A stretch of DNA of 64,000 bases from Nocardioides massiliensis (GTDB lineage: Bacteria > Actinomycetota > Actinomycetes > Propionibacteriales > Nocardioidaceae): contig NZ_JAUSQM010000001.1 of the NCBI RefSeq assembly GCF_030811215.1, forward strand, positions 1,550,001 to 1,614,000. The letters run 5' to 3'. The position numbers were made by a program, and so were the translations under genes. Of the stretch, positions 40,234 to 47,917 are shown one piece after another. Each line of letters begins with the position of its first letter. Position 1 is the first letter of the stretch. A model generated the notes under the pieces. That model saw nothing but the letters and a program-made list of their open reading frames with translations. It did no database searches and had not been told where the DNA came from.

Positions 40234-41360
40234 CCGCGGCGCGGCGCATCGCCATCACCGGCGGCTTCGGCTTCCTCGGTTGGCACACCGCGTGCCGGCT
40301 CCGGGCTATGCACCAGGTTGAGCCCGTGCGCCTGGGGCGCGACGACTTCGCCGAACCTGCCCGCCTCGCCGAGGCACTCCGCCGTGTGGACGCGGTGATC
40401 CACATCGCTGGCGTTAACCGTGCAGAGTCCGACGAGGCTGTTGAGCAGGGCAATGTCCACCTGGCGACTGCGCTGGCGGCTGCGATGCGCAAGGTTGGCA
40501 AGCCCTTCGATGTGGTCTTCGCCAACTCGATCCAAGCGAAACTGGACAACCCCTACGGTCGCGGCAAAGCCAACGCGGCGCAGGTTCTCAAGGAGGCCGC
40601 CGCCGAGATGGGCGGTCACTTTGCCGACCTGCTCCTGCCCAATCTGTTCGGCGAGCACGGACGCCCCGGCTACAACTCGTTCGTGGCCACCTTCGCCCAC
40701 GAGGTCGCCGCCGGCCGGGTGCCCACCGTCGCCGGAGACCGGGAGATCCAACTTCTCCATGCTCAGGATGCGGCCGCCGCACTGATCGAGGCGCTTGGCA
40801 GGGACGTCTCCGAAGTTGTGCCGGCCGAGGCGACCGGCATCGGCGAGGTGCTGCGGTTCTTCCTCGAGACGCACGAGTTGTACGCGACCCGCGGCGAGGT
40901 GCCCGACATCGCGACGCCAATGCGTCGCAATCTCTTCAACACCTATCGTGCCGCTGCCTTCCCGGAGATGTGGCCGATCTTTCCGCAGGTGCACGGTGAC
41001 AACCGCGGCGATCTCTACGAGACGGTTCGCGCGCACGGAGGCACAGGCATGGCGTTCATGTCGACGACACTGCCCGGCCAGAAGCGTGGGGAGCACTACC
41101 ACCTGCACAAGGTGGAGAGGTTCTTCGTGGTCAAGGGGGAGGCCGAGATCGAGCTCCGCCGCTTGCTGCACGACGAAGTCGTGACCTTCCGCCTGAGTGG
41201 CGACGAGCCGTCGTTCGTCGACATGCCTGCCCTGTGGGTGCACAACATCCGTAACGTGGGGGACACGGAGTTGATGACGATGTTCTGGGCGGACCAACTG
41301 CTCGACCTGGACCACCCGGATCAGTTCCCCGAGACGATTGCTCAGGAGACAACCGCATGA
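40230..41360 (+). CDS. capF: UDP-2-acetamido-2,6-dideoxy-hexulose epimerase/reductase (CapF/FnlB)
   Basis: A 376-residue bifunctional enzyme: N-terminal SDR reductase (ITGGFGFLGWHT, NSIQAKLDNPYGRGKANAAQ with the Tyr/Lys pair) and C-terminal cupin epimerase starting near residue 250 (GQKRGEHYHLHKVERFFVVKGEAEIEL, with the zinc-binding His and Glu residues). It takes the CapE product to UDP-2-acetamido-2,6-dideoxy-L-talose. Coupled by 4-bp overlaps on both sides. The whole architecture is intact, so the step should be functional. Confidence 0.94.
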   Translation: MTAARRIAITGGFGFLGWHTACRLRAMHQVEPVRLGRDDFAEPARLAEALRRVDAVIHIAGVNRAESDEAVEQGNVHLATALAAAMRKVGKPFDVVFANSIQAKLDNPYGRGKANAAQVLKEAAAEMGGHFADLLLPNLFGEHGRPGYNSFVATFAHEVAAGRVPTVAGDREIQLLHAQDAAAALIEALGRDVSEVVPAEATGIGEVLRFFLETHELYATRGEVPDIATPMRRNLFNTYRAAAFPEMWPIFPQVHGDNRGDLYETVRAHGGTGMAFMSTTLPGQKRGEHYHLHKVERFFVVKGEAEIELRRLLHDEVVTFRLSGDEPSFVDMPALWVHNIRNVGDTELMTMFWADQLLDLDHPDQFPETIAQETTA

Positions 41361-42478
41361 AGGTCATGACCGTGGTCGGCACCCGCCCGGAGATCATCCG
41401 GCTCGCCGCTGTGATGAAGCGGCTCGACAGCACCCCGGGCATTGAGCACGTCCTCGTCCACACGGGTCAGAACTATGACTACTCGCTCAATCAAGTCTTC
41501 TTCGACGACCTGGGACTGCGCGCTCCGGACCACTACATGGGCGTCGACACCTCAAGCCTGGGCGCGGTGCTCGGCGGAGTTCTGGTCGGCGCGGAAAAGG
41601 TGATTTCGAAGGAGAACCCCGACGCGATGCTCGTCCTGGGCGACACCAACTCCTGCGTGGCGACCTTAATGGGCAAGCGGATGCGCGTCCCGACTTATCA
41701 CATGGAGGCCGGCAACCGCTGCTTCGACGAGAACGTCCCTGAGGAGACTAACCGTCGCCTTGTCGACCACGTCGCCGACTTCAATTTGGCCTACACCGAG
41801 CACGCGCGCCGAAACCTACTCGCTGAGGGCATCCACCCGCGCCGCGTTCTGGTCACGGGATCGCCGATGCGGGAAGTGTTGGACGAGTTCCGGCAAGAAA
41901 TCGAAAGATCCGACGCGCCCGATCGCCTCGGACTCTCTCGAGGAGGCTATTTTCTGGTCAGCGCCCACCGCGAGGAGAATGTGGATTTTCCCGAGCGCCT
42001 GGAGAGGCTACTCGAGTGCCTCGTGGCCGTGCGCGACGAATTTGGCAAACGTGTCGTGGTGTCAACTCATCCGCGCACTCGAAAGCGTCTCGCAGAGCTT
42101 GACACTGCGCTCGACCTGAGAGATATCCATTTTATGGAGCCGTTCGGCTTTCACGATTACAATAAGCTGCAGCTTGGTGCTGCCTGTGTCCTGTCGGATT
42201 CCGGCACCATCGCCGAAGAGTCGGCCATCCTGGGTTTCCGGGCTATCACGCTGCGCGACTCGATCGAGCGTCCAGAGGCTCTGGACGTTGGCGCCATTGT
42301 CATGACTGGCCTCGATGCACATGACGTTGTACGAGGTATCAAGATCGCGCTTGCCGACAATTTGGATGATAGGTCGCTTCCGGCTGATTATACGATCCGT
42401 GATACCTCGCGACGAGTAGTGAACTTCATTAACTCTACCGTAAATCGCCATCACGCTTGGGCTGGTATTAGGAGGTGA
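41357..42478 (+). CDS. capG: UDP-HexNAc 2-epimerase making UDP-L-FucNAc (CapG/FnlC, WecB-like)
   Basis: A 373-residue non-hydrolysing 2-epimerase that completes UDP-N-acetyl-L-fucosamine. It has VVGTRPEIIRLAAVMKRLD at the N-terminus, MEAGNRCFDENVPEETNRR near residue 115, SAHREENVDFPERL and SDSGTIAEESAILGFRAITLRDS with the UDP-binding residues. The gene context with capE and capF separates it from housekeeping WecB. The last ~100 codons show more A/T in third positions than the start, where the lower-GC part of the locus begins. Overlaps capF (ATGA) and the polymerase (GTGA). Confidence 0.94.
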   Translation: MKVMTVVGTRPEIIRLAAVMKRLDSTPGIEHVLVHTGQNYDYSLNQVFFDDLGLRAPDHYMGVDTSSLGAVLGGVLVGAEKVISKENPDAMLVLGDTNSCVATLMGKRMRVPTYHMEAGNRCFDENVPEETNRRLVDHVADFNLAYTEHARRNLLAEGIHPRRVLVTGSPMREVLDEFRQEIERSDAPDRLGLSRGGYFLVSAHREENVDFPERLERLLECLVAVRDEFGKRVVVSTHPRTRKRLAELDTALDLRDIHFMEPFGFHDYNKLQLGAACVLSDSGTIAEESAILGFRAITLRDSIERPEALDVGAIVMTGLDAHDVVRGIKIALADNLDDRSLPADYTIRDTSRRVVNFINSTVNRHHAWAGIRR

Positions 42479-43692
42479 CACGCCGAGGTGGTCCCGTGCA
42501 GGTAGAGCCCGGTGGGCATAGGCCTGCTAACGGCGCCCCGCCCAGCCACTTGCGGATCATCGCGTATCTGTACCTCGCTTCGGTCCCTTTCGAGATCGAC
42601 ATCGTCTTGGCCGGACGGTCCCTGACCTTTTGGATAGGGGCTCTCCTGGCCGGTGCTGTCGGTCTAAACCTCGCTTTTTCGCCAAGATGGGCTGCGGGAA
42701 TCGATCGTCACGTAACTATTCCTGTTCTTTCCGTAGTCGTGCTTGCGTGGCTCTCGGTAGTGTGGTCGATAGACACGGGTCGAACCGTGCATGCCGCTAC
42801 GGTCCTGACTTTCGTAGCGCTAAGTTCCCTTGCCGCTGCGCTTGCAATTTCTGGGACATTTCGGACGGCTGTCATGGCACTGCTGGCTGGAACCTCGATA
42901 ATGTCGGTGAGGGTGCTAGCGGCAGATCGGGACATCGATGGACGAGCAGATACCGTCAGCAATGCCAACGACATAGCTGTACTGCTCGCGTTGGCCGTGG
43001 TGTTCCTTGTCTCCCAATTATTGCGCCCGTCGACCGACGGACGCATGCGTAGCGTCTGCCTGGTTGCCGCCCTTGTTCACTTGGGTGCGCTGGTTGCGAC
43101 AGGTTCTAGGTCAGGTGTTCTTGCGCTGGGCATAAGCGTTATCGCGCTCGTGATCGTCCAGATGGTTCGGCTGCGGTTCGGACTTCTGATCCTGAGCGCC
43201 GGCTTGGTTTCATTTCTTGCGTCCCTGACCGTGACAATTGGCGTCGACGTGCCACAGCGAGTCCTCGATATTCCTGGAGCAATACAGGGAGGTTCGCTTA
43301 ATGCGCGCGAGCACTTTTGGGACGCTGCCCTAGCGGGGATCCCGAGCGCCGTCGGAACAGGGTTCGGAACCACCCCCGCATTTATGTTGCAAGCGGTCGG
43401 GATTCCGGCGGTTATGCATTCTGTCTATCTAGGGCTCGCGCTTGAACTGGGACTGCTGGGAATTGCCGTTTGGAGTTGGATGTTCGGGCGCCTTTTAATC
43501 GCCGCACGGCGCTCGCCGTGGACTCAGGAGCTCTTCTTGATGGGTGTCGTCGTGGCGGTTATGGCGACGACTCTGACGCTAGAGGCCCGGCGGCCTCTCT
43601 GGGTATACATCGCGTTGTTGGCGTCCGTGGCAATACGGAAAGGATGGCTAATGCGGATTGAGAGTCCGGTAGTGAGGGGACCGGTGCCTTGA
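42475..43692 (+). CDS. O-antigen polymerase/ligase-like membrane protein (Wzy candidate)
   Basis: A 405-residue protein with about 10-12 membrane helices and a larger extracytoplasmic loop (GVDVPQRVLDIPGAIQGG ... NAREHFWDAALAGIP ... GFGTTPAFML) matching the Wzy/WaaL superfamily, including the GSRSGVLALG segment and the R/H-rich loop. In a Wzy-type locus this is the polymerase of undecaprenyl-linked repeats. Starts in a GTGA overlap with capG. Codon use is markedly less GC-rich than in pglE-capF, suggesting a different origin for this end of the locus. Confidence 0.85.
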   Translation: MTRRGGPVQVEPGGHRPANGAPPSHLRIIAYLYLASVPFEIDIVLAGRSLTFWIGALLAGAVGLNLAFSPRWAAGIDRHVTIPVLSVVVLAWLSVVWSIDTGRTVHAATVLTFVALSSLAAALAISGTFRTAVMALLAGTSIMSVRVLAADRDIDGRADTVSNANDIAVLLALAVVFLVSQLLRPSTDGRMRSVCLVAALVHLGALVATGSRSGVLALGISVIALVIVQMVRLRFGLLILSAGLVSFLASLTVTIGVDVPQRVLDIPGAIQGGSLNAREHFWDAALAGIPSAVGTGFGTTPAFMLQAVGIPAVMHSVYLGLALELGLLGIAVWSWMFGRLLIAARRSPWTQELFLMGVVVAVMATTLTLEARRPLWVYIALLASVAIRKGWLMRIESPVVRGPVP

Positions 43693-44753
43693 TTGTCTTG
43701 GCGCCCCGAAGGGCGATGGGCGGGATTAATTCCTGGGCGACTCAACTAGAGCGGGCTTGGCCGGGCGATGACCTCACATTTATAGACACGTCACCGCCGC
43801 ACCGCAAGCCGTCACAGTCCGCCTCGGGAGGTGGCGCATTTGTAGACCTAGCGGCGGGTATCCATCGTTGGACGAAGTCACTCGTATTGGCGCGCACGAC
43901 GAAACGGTCGATCTGGGCGACTGTCTCGCCGACGATTGGGTACCGCGTCCGAGATGTGCCGTTCATCGTCCTTGCGCGGCTCTTGGGGGTCCGCGTGATC
44001 GTCCAGATTCATGGTTCGCACCTGGACGGCCTCCTCGGGCGGTCGCCGGTCTCCCAACGGTGGGCCAGGCTGGGTTTACGGGCCGCAGCGGTCGTGGTTG
44101 TCCTTGACAGCGCAACAGAAGAACGCTTGGAGGAACTGGCTGGGCGTAAAATTTCCCGGCTGCCAAATTTCATGCAGACTCGTAGCCGACTCGAGGCACC
44201 GCGAGTGCATGCTGAACGTCTCTTGTACGTCGGCCGCGTTGCTCATGACAAAGGGAGCGGTGTGCTGTTGGAGATTGGCAGACTCCTGCGTGGTGGCGAA
44301 CGGCTGACCGTCGCCGGCCCACTTGATCCGGCCATCGAGGCATCCTTCGCGCGGGATGCTGCGCAGCTCGGGATCCACGTCACGGGCCAGTTGGCGCCGA
44401 AAGAGGTTGAAGATCTGCTTAGAACGGCGGATGTCCTGGTCCTTCCTTCATTCCATGAGGGGTTTCCCATGGTGGTTTTGGAAGCGATGAGCGTAGGTTT
44501 GCCCGTCGTGGCATCAGACGTAGGTGCTTGTCGAGAGATGCTCGTTGATGGTCCTGAGACGGCCGCTGGTGTAGTGCTTCCAAGTCCGTCGCGCACTAGT
44601 CCTCAGGAATTCGCGCGCGCTACGATAGAGATTCTGAGAACCGGCGGTCTTTCACGCCTCTACGGAGGGCAGGAGCGGGTCGACAGCCGATACTCTCCGT
44701 CAGCGGTGATTTCGCAGATGCGCCAGCTGGGGCGAGCGGGTGGCAGCAAATGA
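43689..44753 (+). CDS. GT4 glycosyltransferase
   Basis: A 354-residue GT-B enzyme. LAPRRAMGGINSW is the acceptor-side glycine region, LLYVGRVAHDKGSGVLLEI the linker to the donor domain, and VLVLPSFHEGFPMVVLEAMSVGLPVVASDVGACREM carries the E-x7-E donor motif. It adds a sugar of the capsule repeat. The start is TTG 43689 in a TTGA overlap with the polymerase gene; a downstream ATG (MGGINSW) is a possible alternative. Lower GC third positions as in its neighbours. Confidence 0.87.
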   Translation: MIVLAPRRAMGGINSWATQLERAWPGDDLTFIDTSPPHRKPSQSASGGGAFVDLAAGIHRWTKSLVLARTTKRSIWATVSPTIGYRVRDVPFIVLARLLGVRVIVQIHGSHLDGLLGRSPVSQRWARLGLRAAAVVVVLDSATEERLEELAGRKISRLPNFMQTRSRLEAPRVHAERLLYVGRVAHDKGSGVLLEIGRLLRGGERLTVAGPLDPAIEASFARDAAQLGIHVTGQLAPKEVEDLLRTADVLVLPSFHEGFPMVVLEAMSVGLPVVASDVGACREMLVDGPETAAGVVLPSPSRTSPQEFARATIEILRTGGLSRLYGGQERVDSRYSPSAVISQMRQLGRAGGSK

Positions 44754-45829
44754 GAGTAGCGATTCTGGGGCCATATCCCGAGCGAGAGGACATGCCAGCT
44801 GGTGGGGTCGAGGCGGCCGTCGCCAGCCTCGCACGCTCGCTCTCGGAGATCGATGGGGTGAGCCCGATCGTGATAGATCCATTTTCTGGATACTCAACTC
44901 TAGCTCCTTCGGCGGTTGAGATCGTTCGCCTACCTCAACTTCGAGCCGTAGCCGGCGCATTCACGCGGGTTCCACGCGGACTCGACGAAGCCATCGGCTC
45001 GGCAGACGCCGACGTGCTCCATGTACATCTTGGTGCTCAGTATACGCTTGCGCACCCGAGGAGCGTCCTAACGGTTCACGGATTTCCTCATCTGGAATCC
45101 TCGTTACGTCATCCCGGTGCCCGGGGCCGGTTGTCCGCCGCTGTCTTAGAAGGTCCATTCCGCCGGGGGGTTAAAGGTGCCCGACAAGTGATTGCCATCT
45201 CTGACGAGGTTGCAGACCTCGCTGAAGGGTTGGGAGTGGAATATACCCGAATTGCGAATCCGCTCCGGAAGGCGTTGTTCTCGGTCGAGCGCGCGCCGGG
45301 GAGCGACTTTCTGACGGTGGGTGATCTGATGCGTCGGAAGAACCAGCGTTTTCTCATCGACGCGTTCTTGGAGTATGCGCGTCGAGGTGGACCCGGCCGC
45401 CTGCTGGTCGCCGGTAGTGATTCAGATCCTCGCTACGCCGCGGAATGCCGTGATGCGGCAGCAGCGCTGCCGGGACGAATAGAGTTTTTGGGGCGGGTCG
45501 ATGAAGCTACTCTGCTGACAATGCTCGCGCGCGCAAGGGCCTGGGTGACGACCTCCCTCCGAGAAACGTCATCAATAGCCCTCGCAGAAGCACTTGCAAG
45601 CAACTGTCCGGTCCTGTCGTTTGATGTTGGTACCGCTCGAGCTCAAGTTGACGACCGCGCGGGGATCGTTCTGCCGGTGGGCTCGTCTGTCCAAGACGTC
45701 GCGACGGCACTGGCGAGGATTGGCGATGGCACCCGGTCAACGGCGCGTTCGGCCGTTGCTGCCCAGCACCCTGACTTGGTAGCGAAGGCGACGCTTGCGG
45801 TCTATCGCACCGTACTTCGGGGTCACTAG
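44750..45829 (+). CDS. GT4 glycosyltransferase
   Basis: A 359-residue GT-B enzyme opening with MRVAILGPYPEREDMPAGGVEAAVASLAR and containing DVLHVHLGAQYTL, FLTVGDLMRRKNQRFLIDAF and RETSSIALAEALASNCPVLSFDVG, the donor-site region. It is the last intact gene of the capsule run; only IS elements and remnants follow until a pyruvyltransferase fragment. Starts in the ATGA overlap with the previous gene. Confidence 0.87.
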   Translation: MRVAILGPYPEREDMPAGGVEAAVASLARSLSEIDGVSPIVIDPFSGYSTLAPSAVEIVRLPQLRAVAGAFTRVPRGLDEAIGSADADVLHVHLGAQYTLAHPRSVLTVHGFPHLESSLRHPGARGRLSAAVLEGPFRRGVKGARQVIAISDEVADLAEGLGVEYTRIANPLRKALFSVERAPGSDFLTVGDLMRRKNQRFLIDAFLEYARRGGPGRLLVAGSDSDPRYAAECRDAAAALPGRIEFLGRVDEATLLTMLARARAWVTTSLRETSSIALAEALASNCPVLSFDVGTARAQVDDRAGIVLPVGSSVQDVATALARIGDGTRSTARSAVAAQHPDLVAKATLAVYRTVLRGH

Positions 45830-45837
45830 CCCAAACG

Positions 45838-45948
45838 ATGGGGATCAAAATGCTGCTCACTCCGCTGGGGCGGGCCTGGAAGCGGGACCCGGTCAACCTT
45901 CAAGTCGGTTGCAGAGGAATCAAGGGCCGCGAGCGGGTTCCACTGTGA
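45838..45948 (+). other. Possible 5' remnant of a capsule gene before the IS3 element
   Basis: The 169 bp between the last glycosyltransferase and the IS3 end contain a 36-codon frame starting ATG 45838 (KMLLTPLGRAWKRDPVN...). It is too short to assign. It may be the start of a gene truncated by the insertion-sequence activity that follows, or chance coding. Confidence 0.25.
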
Positions 45949-46095
45949 CCTCGGGGTCGGCGCCTGTGGGATGGCGTTCTGTGCTTACGGGGCGCGGAGG
46001 TGTCAAGGGCCAGTAGGAACTCCCTGTGCGTCAGGCTGAGGTGAGACACCACTTCTGAGTTCCTTCCCTGCACGGGGCGAGAAGCGAGACACCTG

Positions 46096-46503
46096 ATGAC
46101 CATGACGTTGGCTGATGCTGCCCAGATCGATGATGGGGTGGTGACCCCTCGAGCTGACCGTCCGAAGAGACGCACGTTCACCGCCGAGTACAAGGCCGCG
46201 ATCCTGGCCGAGTACGACGCCGCCGACCGCGGCGAGCGTGGTTCGATCCTGCGCCGGGAGGGCCTGTACTCCTCTCACATCGTGGAGTGGCGCAAGGCCG
46301 CCGAGGCCGGCGCGGCATCGGCGCTCGGGCCGAAGGCTCGTGAGCGCCGTGACCGGGAGGTCGAGCAGCTCCGCATCCGCGCGGAGAGGGCCGAGGCCGA
46401 GCTCGCCCGGACGAGGGCTGCGCTGGACATCGTGGGAAAAGCACACGCGCTCTTGGAGACGCTCTCCGAGAGCACGGGCACGGCGAAGCCGCCGAAGCGG
46501 TGA
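46096..46503 (+). CDS. IS3-family transposase OrfA
   Basis: A 135-residue DNA-binding protein with an N-terminal helix-turn-helix (RTFTAEYKAAILAEYDAAD, LRREGLYSSHIVEWRKA) and a C-terminal leucine/alanine-rich coiled coil (RDREVEQLRIRAERAEAELA). It binds the IS ends and overlaps OrfB by GTGA, so OrfB is made either by coupled initiation or by frameshifting into the -1 frame. Confidence 0.92.
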   Translation: MTMTLADAAQIDDGVVTPRADRPKRRTFTAEYKAAILAEYDAADRGERGSILRREGLYSSHIVEWRKAAEAGAASALGPKARERRDREVEQLRIRAERAEAELARTRAALDIVGKAHALLETLSESTGTAKPPKR

Positions 46504-47501
46504 TCAACCCCGCCGTCGACGACCTCGCTCAGCAGGTCAACGTGAAGCGGGCGTGCGAGCTGCTGGGCCGACCCCGCGGCAGCCACTACCGCGCCAAGCG
46601 GCCCCGGATGCACGGCCCGGCACCGAAGCGACCGACACCACCGAACGCGCTCGCCGCGGACGAGCAGACGCAGGTGCTCGGCGTGTTGACCAGCGAGCGG
46701 TTCTGCGACAAGTCGGTGGCGCAGACCTGGGCCACGTTGCTCGACGAAGGCACCTACCTGTGCTCGATGTCCACGATGCACCGGCTGCTGCGTGCCTGCG
46801 ACGCCGCCGGTGAGCGGCGCCGCCAAGCCACCCATCCGGCGAAGAAGAAGCCCGAGCTGCTGGCCACCGGTCCCGGGCAGGTGTGGTCGTGGGACATCAC
46901 CAAGCTCCGCGGCCCCTGCCGCGGGATCTGGTTCCAGCTCTACGTGGTGCTCGACATCTTCTCCCGCTACGTCGTCGCCTGGACCGTCCAGACGGTGGAG
47001 GACTCCGAGATCGCCAAGACGATGCTCGAAGAAGCGATGGGCGTGCACGGCATCCCCGAGGCCGTCCATGCCGACCGGGGCACCTCGATGACGTCCAAAC
47101 CGGTCGCCCAGCTGCTGCTCGATCTGGGCGTGGACCGGTCTCATTCCCGGCCGCGGGTGAGCAACGACAACCCGTTCAGCGAGGCGGCGTTCAAGACGCT
47201 GAAGTACGCGCCCGTCTTCCCCGAGGCGTTCGGGTCGCTGACCGACGCCCGCGCGTTCTGCGAGGCGTTCTTCGGCTACTACAACCACGAGCACCGCCAC
47301 TCCGGGATCGGCCTGCACACCCCCGCATCGGTGCACCACGGCACCGCGAGCGAGATCCGCGCCTACCGCCAGGCCACCCTCGACGCAGCGCACGCCGCCC
47401 ACCCCGAACGGTTCGGCAACCGCCGACCCCAGGCACCGGCGCTGCCCAAGGCCGCCTGGATCAACCAGCCATCACCGGAGGCCCTCATACAGACCGCGTA
47501 A
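46500..47501 (+). CDS. IS3-family transposase OrfB (rve/DDE integrase)
   Basis: A 333-residue catalytic subunit. An HTH_21-like region (YLCSMSTMHRLLRA) precedes the integrase core, where WSWDITKL, HADRGTSMTS and NPFSEAAFKTLKY give the three acidic DDE residues. YYNHEHRHSGIGLHTPASVHHG is the conserved C-terminal block. All catalytic parts are intact, so the element may still be mobile. Start GTG 46500 overlaps the OrfA stop. Confidence 0.93.
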   Translation: MINPAVDDLAQQVNVKRACELLGRPRGSHYRAKRPRMHGPAPKRPTPPNALAADEQTQVLGVLTSERFCDKSVAQTWATLLDEGTYLCSMSTMHRLLRACDAAGERRRQATHPAKKKPELLATGPGQVWSWDITKLRGPCRGIWFQLYVVLDIFSRYVVAWTVQTVEDSEIAKTMLEEAMGVHGIPEAVHADRGTSMTSKPVAQLLLDLGVDRSHSRPRVSNDNPFSEAAFKTLKYAPVFPEAFGSLTDARAFCEAFFGYYNHEHRHSGIGLHTPASVHHGTASEIRAYRQATLDAAHAAHPERFGNRRPQAPALPKAAWINQPSPEALIQTA

Positions 47502-47534
47502 CGAGACGTGTCTCAACCTGCTTGACACCTTCCG

Positions 47535-47609
47535 CTGCCCAGTGGCGGTCATGAGACCTGCCCGCTGACGGTCACGAGATCTGCCCGATGGTGGCGATGG
47601 GATCTGCCC
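47535..47609. repeat. Three 23-bp direct repeats at an old IS end
   Basis: Units starting CTGCCC at 47535, 47558 and 47581 repeat with an exact 23-bp period, and a fourth begins at 47604. Each unit follows the pattern CTGCCC-N3-GGYGRTCAYGAGA with variation. Multiple subterminal repeats like these are typical of IS21-like ends, so this is probably a remnant of an older element interrupted by the IS3 copy. Confidence 0.6.
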
Positions 47610-47643
47610 AGGAGGGGCTGGTGGCCACCACCGACCAGGGTGG

Positions 47644-47716
47644 TCAGGCCAACGGGTTCACCCCCTGGCCGGCGAGGGCTTGGGTGAGGCGGACGGAGTC
47701 ACCGCTGGTCTGGCCC
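47644..47716 (-). pseudogene. C-terminal crumb of a transposase-like frame
   Basis: On the minus strand a frame ends SGDSVRLTQALAGQGVNPLA before a TGA at 47644-47646, immediately inside the 23-bp repeats. It looks like the end of a transposition protein of the older element. The family is not certain. Confidence 0.35.
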
Positions 47717-47736
47717 GAGTTGCACAGATTTAGGGC

Positions 47737-47862
47737 TCATCCGAATCGAGGGTGTAGTTGTGGTCTGAAGCCTCCAGTCTCGAGCAGTGATCTGGCGATG
47801 TAGTTGGTCAGGTTGCGGAATCCGACCTGACTTGCACAGGTCGGGCCTGATTTCGGGGCCGG
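47737..47862 (-). pseudogene. C-terminal fragment of another ISL3-type transposase
   Basis: The minus strand encodes VGFRNLTNYIARSLLETGG followed by FRPQLHPRFG and a stop. This parallels the ARGFRNRDNYRLRMLLIGGG end of the intact ISL3 transposases nearby but is clearly a different element. Everything upstream of it has been replaced by the intact ISL3 copy. Confidence 0.6.
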
Positions 47863-47917
47863 CCGCGCGTTTGTGCTGGTCAGGACGGTGGAGGTCGGCG
47901 CGGTGGCACACTAAACG

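Larger units (their letters stand above)
45999..47529 (+). mobile_element. IS3-family insertion sequence, intact
   Basis: Two overlapping transposase frames are bounded by inverted ends GGTGTCAAG (45999) and CTTGACACC (47529). Pairing extends a few imperfect bases outward, so the exact limits could be 3-6 bp wider. No clear 3-4 bp target duplication is visible. Length about 1.53 kb fits the family. Confidence 0.85.

Noticed and set aside
47535-47609. CRISPR array
   Set aside because: The three 23-bp units are adjacent with no spacers and diverge from one another; they fit IS subterminal repeats.
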